This document shows positions 1 through 8,835 of a stretch of 64,000 nucleotides of DNA, one piece after another. The notes under the pieces are model-generated. The model made no database searches and was not told where the DNA came from. It saw only the letters and a program-made list of their open reading frames with translations. Positions within the stretch are counted from its first letter, which is position 1. Every line of letters starts with the position of its first letter. The position numbers and the translations under genes were made by a program. Source of the stretch: Paenibacillus glycanilyticus (GTDB lineage: Bacteria > Bacillota > Bacilli > Paenibacillales > Paenibacillaceae); assembly GCF_030161375.1 (NCBI RefSeq), contig NZ_BSSQ01000001.1, positions 310,001 to 374,000 of the forward strand. Reading direction: 5' to 3'.

Positions 1-746
1 CTCGGGCGGGCAAATACATCCCTTGCACTGCCTTCTTCGACGATAATGCCCGCATACATGACCGCGATCCGGTCCGCCATCTCGGCGGCAACCCCCATAT
101 CATGGGTGATTAGCAGAATCGACATTCCAAGCTCTTGCTGCAAACCGCGGAGCAGGTCGAGAATTTGGGCTTGTACCGTCACGTCCAAGGCGGTTGTTGG
201 TTCATCGGCGATGAGCAAATCCGGGTCGCAAGCAAGGGCGATGGCGATGACGACACGCTGGCACATCCCCCCCGACAACTCATGCGGGTACTGCTTGGCA
301 CGGATTTCCGGCGCCGGAATCCCTACCATTCTCAGCATATCAACCGCTATTTTTCGGGCTTCTTTTTTGCTTTTTTTCCGATGAAGCATAATGCTTTCCG
401 CGATCTGGTCGCCAATGGTGTAGACCGGATTCAAGGAGGACATCGGGTCCTGGAAGATCATAGCGATCTTATTGCCGCGGACTCGAATCATGTCATCCTG
501 ACTCCGTTTGGCGAGCTCATCCCCTTGAAACTTGATGCTGCCTTCCAGGATCGCGCCGCTGTTATAGTCAATAAGCCGCATAATTGCTAAGGAGGTCACG
601 CTTTTCCCGCTGCCCGATTCGCCTACCAGACATACGGTCTGCCCTTTATTAATGGATAAAGAGACCTTCTCCGTTGCTTTGACGGTACCGCTTTGCGTTA
701 GGAAGCCCGCTGTCAGATTTTCGATTTCAAGAAGCTTTTCCGCCAT
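1..746 (-). CDS. oppD: Peptide ABC transporter ATP-binding protein, OppD/DppD-like (3' end outside window)
   Basis: This ATPase would energise uptake of oligopeptides or dipeptides by the permeases encoded just upstream. The N-terminal 248 residues are visible. The translation shows a Walker A motif (GESGSGKS, about residue 35), a Q-loop (FQDPMSSLNP), the ABC signature LSGGMCQR and Walker B followed by the switch histidine (LLIADEPTTALD, ITHD). The signature carries Cys where Arg is common (LSGGMRQR), which is tolerated in the family. The start is the ATG at 746, behind GAGGAGG, and it overlaps the end of the preceding permease gene by 34 bp, so the genes are translationally coupled. The C-terminal OppD-specific region lies beyond base 1. 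The choice between oligopeptide and dipeptide substrate cannot be made from sequence. Confidence 0.9.
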   Translation of the reverse strand, partial: MAEKLLEIENLTAGFLTQSGTVKATEKVSLSINKGQTVCLVGESGSGKSVTSLAIMRLIDYNSGAILEGSIKFQGDELAKRSQDDMIRVRGNKIAMIFQDPMSSLNPVYTIGDQIAESIMLHRKKSKKEARKIAVDMLRMVGIPAPEIRAKQYPHELSGGMCQRVVIAIALACDPDLLIADEPTTALDVTVQAQILDLLRGLQQELGMSILLITHDMGVAAEMADRIAVMYAGIIVEEGSARDVFARP

Positions 747-1684
747 CTGTCTAGCCTCCTCTCGGACATTTTCTGCCGAGGATTCAACGAATCCTGAATG
801 CCATCGCCGATGAAATTAACGGCAAGCACAACAACGAGAATGCATATGCCAGGGTAAACCGCCTGCAGCGGATCAACCAGCATAAATTCCTGCGCATTGC
901 TGAGCATCAATCCCCAGCTTGTTTGCGGTGCTTGAATACCTAAACCCAGATAGGATAACGCCGACTCGCTTAGAATCGCCGCCCCTACCATCAACGTTGC
1001 ATTCACGATAATCGGGAAGCTGGAGTTGCGGAGCAAATGTCTGAATATAATGCCAAAGTTCGATACGCCGATTGCTCTTGCCGCTTCTACATATTGCATT
1101 TCGCGAAGCTGCAAGAACGTCCCCCGAACAAGACGGGCTACGCTCATCCAGCTCGTCAAGATTAATACGATAATCATGTAGCGGAACTCGGTACCAAAGA
1201 TGGCCAATACAAGAATATTAAGGAACAATAAAGGAATGGAGTTCATGACGTCGACAAGACGCATAAAGCACGTATCGATAAAGCCGCCAAAAAAACCGGA
1301 AATAGCTCCAACCATAGTTCCAATCAAGACCGATCCGATCGCTACGGAGAATCCGACCGTTAACGAAATTCTGGCGCTATATAGCAATCTTGCGAATATG
1401 TCGCGCCCCATCTCATCGGTTCCAAGCAAATGGCCGTCGGTCCCTGCTTTCAAGTTGGCAAACATCAAATCGATCTTGGCCGGATCGTATTTGGTAAGCC
1501 ATGGAGCAAATAACGCGCCAAAAACAAAAATCGATAAAATGACGAGACCGCTCATTGCATACGGATTACGCCGGAACTTCGACCAAGCGGTACGCCAAGG
1601 TCCGGGAGGACGCTTCAGAGGCTTAACGCTTTGGACCTCGACCTGAGGGATAACCGCAGAGGTCTGCAAATTGGCTTCACTCAT
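713..1684 (-). CDS. oppC: Peptide ABC transporter permease, OppC/DppC-like
   Basis: The 323-residue protein is an inner-membrane permease subunit of a peptide importer. It has the OppC-type N-terminal cytoplasmic extension, a first membrane segment at about residues 45-65 and, after the conserved GTDEMGRDIFARLLYSAR block, the binding-protein-dependent transport domain with the EAA loop (VEAARAIGVSNFGIIFRHLL). The start ATG at 1684 overlaps the stop of the upstream permease in an ATGA arrangement, and its own end overlaps oppD. It forms one operon with the binding protein gene at 2855-4597. Confidence 0.93.
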   Translation of the reverse strand: MSEANLQTSAVIPQVEVQSVKPLKRPPGPWRTAWSKFRRNPYAMSGLVILSIFVFGALFAPWLTKYDPAKIDLMFANLKAGTDGHLLGTDEMGRDIFARLLYSARISLTVGFSVAIGSVLIGTMVGAISGFFGGFIDTCFMRLVDVMNSIPLLFLNILVLAIFGTEFRYMIIVLILTSWMSVARLVRGTFLQLREMQYVEAARAIGVSNFGIIFRHLLRNSSFPIIVNATLMVGAAILSESALSYLGLGIQAPQTSWGLMLSNAQEFMLVDPLQAVYPGICILVVVLAVNFIGDGIQDSLNPRQKMSERRLDRWRKSFLKSKI

Positions 1685-2652
1685 GCCGACCTTCCCCCTT
1701 TCCTGCCCAGCTGCACCCGCGGATCAACGACGGCGTACAACAAATCAGCCAACAGATTGCCTATAATTACGATGACTGCAATTAACAAGGTAATGGCCAT
1801 AAGAACGGAATACTCGCGCGCAACCGCCATCTGTACAAATAAACGGCCCATTCCAGGCCAGTTAAAAACATTTTCAGTTAACGCTGCGCCCGCCACTAAC
1901 AGCGGAAGGTCCAGTGCAATAATCGTAATGACAGGAATCAACGCATTGCGGAGAGCATGCTTGTACACCACCTTACCTTCGCGAACCCCTTTGGCCCGGG
2001 CGGTACGGATATAGTCCTGATCAAGCACCTCCAGCATGCTGGCGCGCGAATATTTCACGTAACCTGCGAGGAAGCTTAAAGTCAGAACGGTCACCGGAAG
2101 GATAAGATGCATCATTAGATCGCCGATTTGACCTTCTTTATCCATCGAATACATATCGGACAAAGGAAACCAATCCAGCTTTATCGAGAAGATCTGCTGA
2201 AGAATGATCCCAAACCAAAAGGTCGGCATCGCAAATCCGATATACGAAATAAAAGAAGCCGATTGATCGGAGAGGCTGTATACTTTCGTGCTGTTGTAAA
2301 TCCCCCACGGAATGGCAATTAGCAAGGTCAGAAGCCAAGCAACGCTCATAAGAACAAACGTGTTTTTAACCGTTGGCCAGATGATGTCGCCAATTGGCAC
2401 GTGATTTTTGAACGTGTAACCCAAATCTCCTTGCAGCAAATTGCCTAGCCAATGTAAATATTGCATGGGAAGAGGCTTATCAAGCCCCATATTGTGGGCT
2501 TGTATTTCCATGGCTTCCGGTGATAAGCCAGGCGCAAGCATCATTTGAAAAGGTCCTCCCGGAGCGGCATGGATAAGCCCGAATGTAACGAGCGTAATCA
2601 GGAATAGCACCAAGACGGACTGCAGCGTTCGGCGAATTATAAACTCGGTCAT
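1681..2652 (-). CDS. oppB: Peptide ABC transporter permease, OppB/DppB-like
   Basis: The 323-residue membrane protein is the first permease subunit of the importer. It starts with the typical OppB N-terminus (membrane segment at about residues 9-29, then HAAPGGPF) and has the EAA loop RTARAKGVREGKVVYKHALRNALIPV. The start ATG is preceded by TAGGAGG at proper distance. Immediately upstream of that SD lie two tandem copies of a 44-bp hairpin repeat (2669-2760), separating this gene from the binding protein gene. That could set different expression levels for the abundant binding protein and the permeases, which is an inference. Confidence 0.93.
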   Translation of the reverse strand: MTEFIIRRTLQSVLVLFLITLVTFGLIHAAPGGPFQMMLAPGLSPEAMEIQAHNMGLDKPLPMQYLHWLGNLLQGDLGYTFKNHVPIGDIIWPTVKNTFVLMSVAWLLTLLIAIPWGIYNSTKVYSLSDQSASFISYIGFAMPTFWFGIILQQIFSIKLDWFPLSDMYSMDKEGQIGDLMMHLILPVTVLTLSFLAGYVKYSRASMLEVLDQDYIRTARAKGVREGKVVYKHALRNALIPVITIIALDLPLLVAGAALTENVFNWPGMGRLFVQMAVAREYSVLMAITLLIAVIVIIGNLLADLLYAVVDPRVQLGRKGGRSA

Positions 2653-2668
2653 TTGCCCATCCTCCTAA

Positions 2669-2760
2669 AAGAATTGACGCTGCTTTTGCGACAATTCTAC
2701 TTCGTAAGCATTCACTAAGAATTGACGCTGCTTTTGCGGCAATTCTACTTCGTAAGCATT
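2669..2760 (-). repeat. Two tandem 44-bp hairpin repeats between oppA and oppB (short repeat family, copies S2 and S1)
   Basis: Copies at 2669-2712 and 2717-2760 differ at one base. On the plus strand each reads AGAATTG, a CGC/GCG inner stem with a T-rich loop, CAATTCT, then ACTTCGTAAGCATT. In the mRNA sense (minus) the hairpin ends in CAATTCTTTTAGGAGG, so its last arm abuts the oppB ribosome binding site. The same arrangement recurs at 48933-48992 and 52650-52708, and the ACTTCGTAAGCA module is shared with the longer elements at 8836-8973 and 27725-27864. Confidence 0.85.
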
Positions 2761-2854
2761 GCTTAAAGACATTAAGCATCCTAAAATAAAGGTCGTTTAC
2801 AGGGAAGAAGAGGGCCGCGCCCTCTTCTTCTGCAAACGATGTATTGTACGCTGT

Positions 2855-4597
2855 TTACTCGGCCATCCACCATTTGATCATATGATAGAAGTAACCGGTT
2901 TGTTGCGTAGGCACAGGAGCATCCTCGTCAGCATACTTCACTTTAGGTCCAATACCTTGTGGGTTACCATATTGATACAAGAATACATAAGGCAGGTCAG
3001 TGGAAATTTCGGTTGCGATTTGGTTGTAAATTTCTTTACGCGCTGCTTGGTCGACAACGGAGTAACCGTCTACCCACAGCTTGTCGAGTTTTTCGTTTTT
3101 GTACCAACCGCTGTTTTGACCGGCTGGCGGGAAGTATTTCGAAGAGAAGATGCTTTCGCCGTCCGGATCCGGATTGCTAAGCGACCAGCCAAGCAAAATG
3201 GCAGGATATTTACCAGGCGTAATATTCTGGTCAATCCATGTAGCGAAATCAATGGCTGTTGGTTTCACTTCAATACCAACGTCTTTCAGGTTTTGCTGAA
3301 TGATTTGGGATACCGCTTCGCGGCGGCTGTTGCCGGCATTGTACTGCAATTCGAAGGAGAAGCGGTGACCGTCTTTCTCGAGAATGCCGTCTTTGCCAGG
3401 CACCCAACCGTCTTCGGCCAGCAAAGCTTTTGCTTTCTCTGCATCATAATTATAGTTAACTGCTTTGTCGCCAGGATCCGACCAAGAACCCGGGAGGAAC
3501 GGAGCGTTCATCAAAGCTCCCGTACCTTTCAGAACGTTATCAACCATGCCTTGGCGGTTCAGAGCGTAAGCGATCGCTTGACGGCTCTTTTGCGAAGAGA
3601 ACGGAATGAATTTGTCTGGGAAGTTATTCGCGTCAAAGTTGAAGCTGACGTATTCATAAGTGGAAGTCGAGCCTTTGATTACGTTAATTTTGTCGTTTTT
3701 CTCAACCGCTTCAAGCTGCGTAATCGGAATCGCCAGCGTCGTATCCACATCGCCTTTGATCAGGGCTTGAACCTCGGTATTTTGATCGGCGTAAATTTTG
3801 TAAACAACTTTTTGAATATTAGGCTTCACTTCGCCCCAATAATTCGGATCGGCTTCCAGGCTTACATATTGGCCTGCTTTCCATTCCGACCATTTCCAAG
3901 GACCGCTTGTTACGGTCTTCGCTGGATCCTTGCCGTACGGGTTAGCCTGCAGTTCTTCCGGCTTCACGTCTTTCAGGATATGGCTTGGCACCGGGTTAAG
4001 CATCAGGGAGTATTGGAATGGCGCGTAAACTTGCTTCAGCGTAATTTTGACGGTGTAATCGTCGGTTTTCTCGACGCTACCAACCTTGTCAAACGTGCTG
4101 ATGCCTGGCGCACCTGATTTTGGATTGATGATCGTATTAATGGTAAAGACCAAATCATCTGCGGTGATCGGTTGACCGTCACTCCATTTGGCCGTATTTT
4201 TCAATTTGATGGTGTAGGTTTTGCTGTCTTCCGAAATTTGCGGGAGTTCAGCAGCAAGAGACCATGGCTGTACGGTAAGGTTGCCGTCACGGTCCAGATC
4301 ATACAGCTGGGCAAATAACAAATACGTCATATCCCCTGAAGCTGTATCATTGACGAATATCGGATTGACCGACACGATATCGGAGAACGTACTTACGGTT
4401 AAGGTTCCGCCTACTTTAGGCGCATTGGGATCCGCGGTTGGATCTGCGGAAGGAGATGCCGATTCTTCAGCGGTTGTTGCCGAAGGCGATGGGGAATTCG
4501 AACTATTGCCGTTATTGTTGCTGGAACAGCCTGCCATTACGATTGCCAAAATACTTAACAGGAATAAGAACTTCATCGGTTTCTTTCGAGTAATCAT
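2855..4597 (-). CDS. oppA: Oligopeptide-binding lipoprotein, OppA/DppA family (SBP_bac_5)
   Basis: The 580-residue extracellular solute-binding protein captures peptides for the Opp permease. The N-terminus has a basic stretch, a hydrophobic core and the lipobox VMAGC (Cys at about residue 23), followed by a Ser/Asn/Thr/Pro-rich linker. The mature part shows family 5 features, such as the NDTASGDMTYLLFAQLYDLD segment, WSDGQPITADDLVFT and RQAIAYALNRQGMVDNVLKGTG. Its length is normal for the family. It is first in the operon, preceded by AGGAGGAGATAGG. Peptide size preference is not predictable. Confidence 0.93.
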   Translation of the reverse strand: MITRKKPMKFLFLLSILAIVMAGCSSNNNGNSSNSPSPSATTAEESASPSADPTADPNAPKVGGTLTVSTFSDIVSVNPIFVNDTASGDMTYLLFAQLYDLDRDGNLTVQPWSLAAELPQISEDSKTYTIKLKNTAKWSDGQPITADDLVFTINTIINPKSGAPGISTFDKVGSVEKTDDYTVKITLKQVYAPFQYSLMLNPVPSHILKDVKPEELQANPYGKDPAKTVTSGPWKWSEWKAGQYVSLEADPNYWGEVKPNIQKVVYKIYADQNTEVQALIKGDVDTTLAIPITQLEAVEKNDKINVIKGSTSTYEYVSFNFDANNFPDKFIPFSSQKSRQAIAYALNRQGMVDNVLKGTGALMNAPFLPGSWSDPGDKAVNYNYDAEKAKALLAEDGWVPGKDGILEKDGHRFSFELQYNAGNSRREAVSQIIQQNLKDVGIEVKPTAIDFATWIDQNITPGKYPAILLGWSLSNPDPDGESIFSSKYFPPAGQNSGWYKNEKLDKLWVDGYSVVDQAARKEIYNQIATEISTDLPYVFLYQYGNPQGIGPKVKYADEDAPVPTQQTGYFYHMIKWWMAE

Positions 4598-4769
4598 CCT
4601 ATCTCCTCCTCTAAATGACTCGTAATTAGTCCTTTATGCCTGACATAAGCCGCTGCCAATCTATTTGTTCAAATCTTTTAATTTTTCTGACTATTAATGA
4701 TAAAAGTATTGATTTCTGTTTACATCGGCTACATAATTTAAATATCTGGCATCAATTGTTAGTCCATAT

Positions 4770-4847
4770 TCATTCTAAACTCACGGTCAACGACTCAACC
4801 TTCCATAGATGTACATCTTGAACTTTATTTTTCCAAGTATGTAACAT
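4770..4847 (-). CDS. Possible 25-residue leader or small ORF upstream of oppA
   Basis: On the minus strand an ATG at 4847 follows a strong SD (GGGGAGGTGAG) and opens 25 codons beginning MLHTWKNKVQDVHLWKV and ending in TGA at 4770. It starts about 20 nt downstream of the predicted transcription start of the opp promoter and ends about 170 nt before oppA. The peptide is charged, has two Trp residues and no signal or membrane segment. The good promoter and SD are what support it; I recognise no family, and it could be a leader peptide or a chance ORF. Confidence 0.4.
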   Translation of the reverse strand: MLHTWKNKVQDVHLWKVESLTVSLE

Positions 4848-4868
4848 TTTCTCACCTCCCCTGAGGAG

Positions 4869-4897
4869 AGTATACTACATTAAATTAACGCGGTAAA
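4869..4897 (-). promoter_or_regulatory. Sigma-A-type promoter of the opp operon
   Basis: On the minus strand TTTACC (4892-4897) and TATACT (4869-4874) are separated by 17 bp. They match sigma-A consensus hexamers at 4 of 6 and 5 of 6 positions. The predicted start lies just ahead of the small ORF at 4770-4847. The remaining leader (4598-4769) is AT-rich, with no other feature recognised. Confidence 0.6.
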
Positions 4898-4909
4898 TAG
4901 TTAAAGTAT

Positions 4910-4955
4910 TTTCACAAAAAGAGGCTGCACATTTGAACAAATGTGCAGCCTTTTT
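4910..4955 (-). terminator. Rho-independent terminator of the dnaB-dnaI operon
   Basis: A perfect 13-bp stem (4923-4935 with 4938-4950, GGCTGCACATTTG arms) follows the dnaI stop codon by a few bases. It is flanked by A/T runs on both sides, so it may act in both directions. It separates dnaI from the opp promoter. Confidence 0.85.
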
Positions 4956-4956
4956 C

Positions 4957-5913
4957 TCATTTGCGTCCACGCTTATTTTCACCGGTTACCATAATGACCT
5001 CAACATAAGGCCTCACCCGGTTCATCAGTCGTTCCCCTTTATATTGCTCGTCGCCGTCTTTGCTCGTAAAGCTGAAGTGCCGCTCCAGAGCGTCGAGCTC
5101 ATAATTGGAAGTATACAACGTTGGTTTGCGGTTCATGCGATAGTTCAGAATAGAACCTAACACATGGTCCCGAACCCAAGGATTCAAGTTCTCTGCACCG
5201 ATGTCGTCAAAGATAAGAAGATCGGTTTCCTTCATCATCTCGACCGTTTCTCTCAGCTTAGCTTGATCATGCATCATCGACTTCAAGTCCTCAACAAATT
5301 CGGGCATATAGACGATAGCACCCGAGTAGCCGGCTTTTGCAAGTTCGTGAAGCAGGTAACACATTAGGAACGTCTTGCCCGTGCCAAATTTGCCGGCGAG
5401 ATACAAACCTTCCTTCTGCAAACCTTCTTCCTTCGTTTTATCAATGTAAGCAAGAATTTGATAAGCCGCTTCCGTCCGTTTCGGATCATTAAACAATATT
5501 TCATCGGCAGAATAACCGTTATTCAATGCCGTTTCGTCCACATAGAAGCTGCGTATCCGATTCTTGATCTGCTCTTCGCTGCGCCTAGCGATAAACTTCT
5601 TGCAGGAAACCTTCCGGTCAATCAGTTGGACCTGATCATTAACCGTCTCGCAAGAAAGCAGCGTATAATGGCCTTCAAAATCATTGGGACAGTTATTTAA
5701 TCCGGGACAATTGGTACAATTGCGATATTCATTTACATATTGATAGACCCGGTTCATATTCATCCGCACTGCACGTTCGTTCAGTTCAGGGTGCTTGACG
5801 AACAGACGCTCAACTAGAGGGTCCGCCATTAGCTCTTCAAGCTTCTGATCCGCCTGATTGGACATAGACCTTCCGCCAGGCCATGATTTCAACATTTCAC
5901 CAAGCGATTCCAT
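4957..5913 (-). CDS. dnaI: Primosomal protein DnaI, helicase loader
   Basis: The 318-residue AAA+ ATPase loads the replicative helicase during initiation and restart in Firmicutes. An N-terminal helicase-binding region carries a Cys cluster (CTNCPGLNNCPNDFEGHYTL and a later C), as in the zinc-binding domain of DnaI. The C-terminal half has Walker A (GKFGTGKT) and Walker B (LLIFDDIGAE). I chose the ATG at 5913 because the product then begins MESLGEMLKSW, like other DnaI proteins, and because GGCGGTG sits 9 nt upstream; an in-frame GTG at 5925 is possible. It follows dnaB by 23 bp. Confidence 0.93.
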   Translation of the reverse strand: MESLGEMLKSWPGGRSMSNQADQKLEELMADPLVERLFVKHPELNERAVRMNMNRVYQYVNEYRNCTNCPGLNNCPNDFEGHYTLLSCETVNDQVQLIDRKVSCKKFIARRSEEQIKNRIRSFYVDETALNNGYSADEILFNDPKRTEAAYQILAYIDKTKEEGLQKEGLYLAGKFGTGKTFLMCYLLHELAKAGYSGAIVYMPEFVEDLKSMMHDQAKLRETVEMMKETDLLIFDDIGAENLNPWVRDHVLGSILNYRMNRKPTLYTSNYELDALERHFSFTSKDGDEQYKGERLMNRVRPYVEVIMVTGENKRGRK

Positions 5914-5936
5914 TCGTGTTCGCACCGCCTTTTTGC

Positions 5937-7463
5937 TTAGTTTTTACCATCCAGCTTTCTAGCCAACATGCGCATCTGCTCCAGCTTCTCCGGAGAAATG
6001 GCCGTATCGTTAGCACCCTCATCCTGTACAATCGGAATGGAAGGCTTACGCGAGATCCCCCCGCGGGAGCTGTTGTTGCGGGATGCCCCTCTCGCTCCGG
6101 GCTGTGCTGCGGTTCTGGCATTTCGACGTTCCTTGTCGGCTTCCACTTCCGCTTGCTCTCTTACATAAAGAACAGCTTTCTCGAACGTATCAACCTGCTT
6201 CACCAGCATATTGGAAACAACGGCTTCCACAAAGGTCTTCGTTACGCGCTGCGCGTCGTTCATTCCGATCACATAATGGATCAGCACGTTAATAACCGGT
6301 GCGGGAAGCCTGTAATTAAGATCAATCCGTTCAAAAGATCTTTCAATCCAATCCGGTACCGCCCCCGGGAAAAACCGCTGCATAAATCTAGTATGAGGCT
6401 CATTCCGCATAAGCATGTTATATTGCTGCACATCGCATCTGCCAGCCAGCTGGCTTGGCACAACCAAATAGTATTCTTCCTGTACGCCAAATTCCTCAAG
6501 CTCGTCATCGGCTTCATTATTCTGGACGGCTGCCGCCTGTACGCGAGCCAGTGTCCGCTGGCGATCTCCCTCGCGTTTCTTGTCTTGACGGTACAGTTGA
6601 TTAGCCCGAAGCTGTATTTCGTCTACAATCAACTCGCCGCTTGAAGCAAACACGCCGTCTTCATCCAATAAGCGGCAAATATCCGCTACGGATAGATTGT
6701 ATTTATAAGCGACATAATTGATTTGTGCGAGCTGTTCGGCATTGCCGCGCATCCGCTCTACATAACTCCGGTTCGCTGAATTGCGCGGGAATCGTAAAAT
6801 GATCTCTCCGTACGGGATGCCTGCCGTCTCCAGCTGCGTGCGAGGCGCAGCCTGGCGAGTAGGGGCAACTTCCGTCAATGCTTGCTCCAGCTCCTGGTCT
6901 ACCGATTGGGTATTAAGCTGGAACAGTTCATAAAACGGCACGGATATGTTTTCTTTCGTCAACTGCATGCCGGCAATCTCATCAGGCTCTTGCGCCCCAA
7001 ACGATTCGCGCAGCGATATAACCGCGTATTTGCCAATCTTATCCCTGAGCAGCAGCGTTAAATGCTGGTTACGGAAAAACTCGCTTGGCGTGAGCGGCTG
7101 CGATAATTCATACTCATACATCACATCGGCCTGATCCGGCAAACCGACGCGCGATGTCTGCAACAACCCTACGGCCTCAAGGCGCGATGCCTGTTCAATC
7201 AAATATTTTCTGCCACGTTCGTTCATGTCTAGTCCAAGACCGAGGAACAGCTTTCTTTGCGTCTCAATGGTTGAATAACCCGACGTACCTTCTGCAATCC
7301 CATGGTACAACTGTTGGTAGAAGGCAATAGCAAATGCGCCTATCATCGGTTGATAGATAAGCGACAACATTTTATAATCCAAGCTGCTTAGCGAAAAATC
7401 CCGAAAAGTGTAGTAACGGTGGTGTTCTGTATATTGCAGTAGATTACCGATGCGCAATTGCAT
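5937..7463 (-). CDS. dnaB: Replication initiation/membrane attachment protein DnaB (Bacillus type)
   Basis: The 508-residue protein is a Firmicute DnaB, which with DnaD and DnaI brings the helicase to the origin; it is not the E. coli DnaB helicase. The N-terminus (YRYTFRDFSLSS-like, YQPMIGAFAIAFYQQLYHG) matches the DnaB winged-helix region. A DnaD-like C-terminal domain follows (around PVINVLIHYVIG and a YVREQAE helix), then a basic low-complexity tail. The ATG at 7463 follows a weak SD (GAGATG). nrdR, which often precedes dnaB in Bacillus, is not adjacent here. Confidence 0.9.
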   Translation of the reverse strand: MQLRIGNLLQYTEHHRYYTFRDFSLSSLDYKMLSLIYQPMIGAFAIAFYQQLYHGIAEGTSGYSTIETQRKLFLGLGLDMNERGRKYLIEQASRLEAVGLLQTSRVGLPDQADVMYEYELSQPLTPSEFFRNQHLTLLLRDKIGKYAVISLRESFGAQEPDEIAGMQLTKENISVPFYELFQLNTQSVDQELEQALTEVAPTRQAAPRTQLETAGIPYGEIILRFPRNSANRSYVERMRGNAEQLAQINYVAYKYNLSVADICRLLDEDGVFASSGELIVDEIQLRANQLYRQDKKREGDRQRTLARVQAAAVQNNEADDELEEFGVQEEYYLVVPSQLAGRCDVQQYNMLMRNEPHTRFMQRFFPGAVPDWIERSFERIDLNYRLPAPVINVLIHYVIGMNDAQRVTKTFVEAVVSNMLVKQVDTFEKAVLYVREQAEVEADKERRNARTAAQPGARGASRNNSSRGGISRKPSIPIVQDEGANDTAISPEKLEQMRMLARKLDGKN

Positions 7464-7554
7464 CTCTCCATCTCATTCGTACTTTCTATCATTCTAACAT
7501 AAAAAGAAGGGCCAGGGACGAATACAAAACTAGAAATATGAGGTTCAAAATGAA

Positions 7555-7603
7555 AACGGCCCCGTTTATCCCAATAGGATAACGTAGCCGCTATAGCTTA
7601 ATT
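7555..7603 (-). terminator. Possible terminator after yuiB
   Basis: Downstream of yuiB the minus strand can fold CGGCTACGTTATCC with GGGATAAACGGGGCCG, followed by GTTTTCATTTTG. The stem has an internal mismatch and the T-tract is interrupted. Confidence 0.5.
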
Positions 7604-7606
7604 TTC

Positions 7607-7894
7607 TTAGAACATCTTGTAACCGCCGCGGCGCAATGCGCGAATCGCCCAACCGCTGACGTAAGCTCCCGCCAATGCTCCAAGGATAGGAATGACGTCA
7701 ATAATGGTGAATTCCGTGAAATTATCGACAAACGATACCGAGTGGTCCCAAGTCTGCCAGATGTAGATCGGCAACAGCACAATGATAAAGGCATAGATAG
7801 GAAACCAGGTTGTTTTGAGAAGCATGTTAAGTATAAAGCCGATGCCAAACATCATGACCAGAAACAGCACCGTAGCTACAATTAATTGAAGCAT
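7607..7894 (-). CDS. yuiB: YuiB-like small membrane protein
   Basis: The 95-residue protein has three predicted membrane segments (about residues 3-25, 30-47 and 64-85) and a basic tail (RALRRGGYKMF). It resembles B. subtilis YuiB, a protein of unknown function encoded beside yumB (NADH dehydrogenase) and yumC. Here ndh and yumC also lie close by, which supports the assignment. AAGGAGAAGAGG precedes the ATG. Confidence 0.75.
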   Translation of the reverse strand: MLQLIVATVLFLVMMFGIGFILNMLLKTTWFPIYAFIIVLLPIYIWQTWDHSVSFVDNFTEFTIIDVIPILGALAGAYVSGWAIRALRRGGYKMF

Positions 7895-7987
7895 GTCCTC
7901 TTCTCCTTATGGAAGTCTCGCTTTACAGTTTAAATAATGGAAATAAGGAAGTCAATCGAAGCCGCCCATTTGTCACAAGTCCGCCAT

Positions 7988-8017
7988 TTGCTCTGGCTGT
8001 TTTGTTTACGATACAAT
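7988..8017 (+). promoter_or_regulatory. Probable sigma-A promoter of hemQ
   Basis: TTGCTC (7988-7993) and TACAAT (8012-8017) are 18 bp apart and lie 35 bp before the hemQ start. Confidence 0.55.
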
Positions 8018-8051
8018 GTTAAAAGCAATGTGACGAGAGGAGAATTTACCC

Positions 8052-8798
8052 ATGAGTGAAGTAGCTATTACATTAGAAGGCTGGTATGCGCTGCATGATT
8101 TCCGTTCGATGGATTGGGCGGCATGGCGGCTAGCCAGCGATAAAGAACGTAGCACGGCGCTGGACGAGCTCCAATCTTTCCTGAAGGAATGGAACAACGT
8201 CGACGAGAACAAGCAAGGCAGCACGGCCGTCTATTCGATCGTTGGCCAAAAAGCCGACTTTGTGTTCATGCACCTTCGCGAAACGCTGGAAGAGCTAAAC
8301 GATATTGAAACGGCATTTAACAAAACGCTGTTTGCCGAGTTTACCCAACCGGCTCATTCGTACGTGAGCATTGTCGAGCTAAGCAACTACGTGAATTCGC
8401 CGGGCAGCGACCCAATGCAAAATCCGGAGATTGTTGCTCGCTTGAAGCCAAGTCTGCCAAAAGCAAGACATATCTGCTTCTATCCGATGAACAAACGCCG
8501 CTCCGGCAATGACAACTGGTACATGCTCAGCATGGAAGACCGCCGCAACATGATGCGCAGCCACGGCATGATTGGCCGCAAATACGCAGGCAAAGTGAAA
8601 CAAATCATCACGGGCTCCGTTGGTTTCGACGATTGGGAATGGGGCGTAACGTTGTTTGCGGATGATGCGCTTCAGTTCAAGAAGCTTGTATATGAGATGC
8701 GCTTTGACGAAGTCAGCGCCCGTTACGGTGATTTTGGCGACTTCTTTGTGGGGAATTTGTTAAGCTCGGAGAAGTTTGGCTCGATGCTGGCGCTGTAG
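8052..8798 (+). CDS. hemQ: Coproheme decarboxylase HemQ (chlorite dismutase family)
   Basis: The 248-residue protein catalyses the last step of the coproporphyrin-dependent heme pathway of Gram-positive bacteria, the peroxide-driven double decarboxylation of coproheme III to heme b. Family hallmarks are visible: Tyr144 in CFYPMNKRR, Lys148, and the proximal heme ligand His171 in [16 protein letters not shown]. Length and order match B. subtilis YwfI/HemQ. GAGGAGAA precedes the ATG. The gene is alone between a promoter at 7988-8017 and a terminator at 9018-9050; the long 3' region before that terminator contains a structured repeat element. Confidence 0.95.
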   Translation: MSEVAITLEGWYALHDFRSMDWAAWRLASDKERSTALDELQSFLKEWNNVDENKQGSTAVYSIVGQKADFVFMHLRETLEELNDIETAFNKTLFAEFTQPAHSYVSIVELSNYVNSPGSDPMQNPEIVARLKPSLPKARHICFYPMNKRRSGNDNWYMLSMEDRRNMMRSHGMIGRKYAGKVKQIITGSVGFDDWEWGVTLFADDALQFKKLVYEMRFDEVSARYGDFGDFFVGNLLSSEKFGSMLAL

Positions 8799-8835
8799 GC
8801 GTGCTGATAGGTTAGCTGGAGGAGTTCCGCAGTCA

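Noticed and set aside
2759..4117. A 452-codon open frame on the plus strand
   Set aside because: It is antisense to oppA, has no SD and an unlikely composition; the oppA protein on the other strand is a clear family member.
5883..6644. A 253-codon plus-strand frame antisense to dnaB
   Set aside because: No SD and no recognisable product; a shadow of the dnaB coding sequence.
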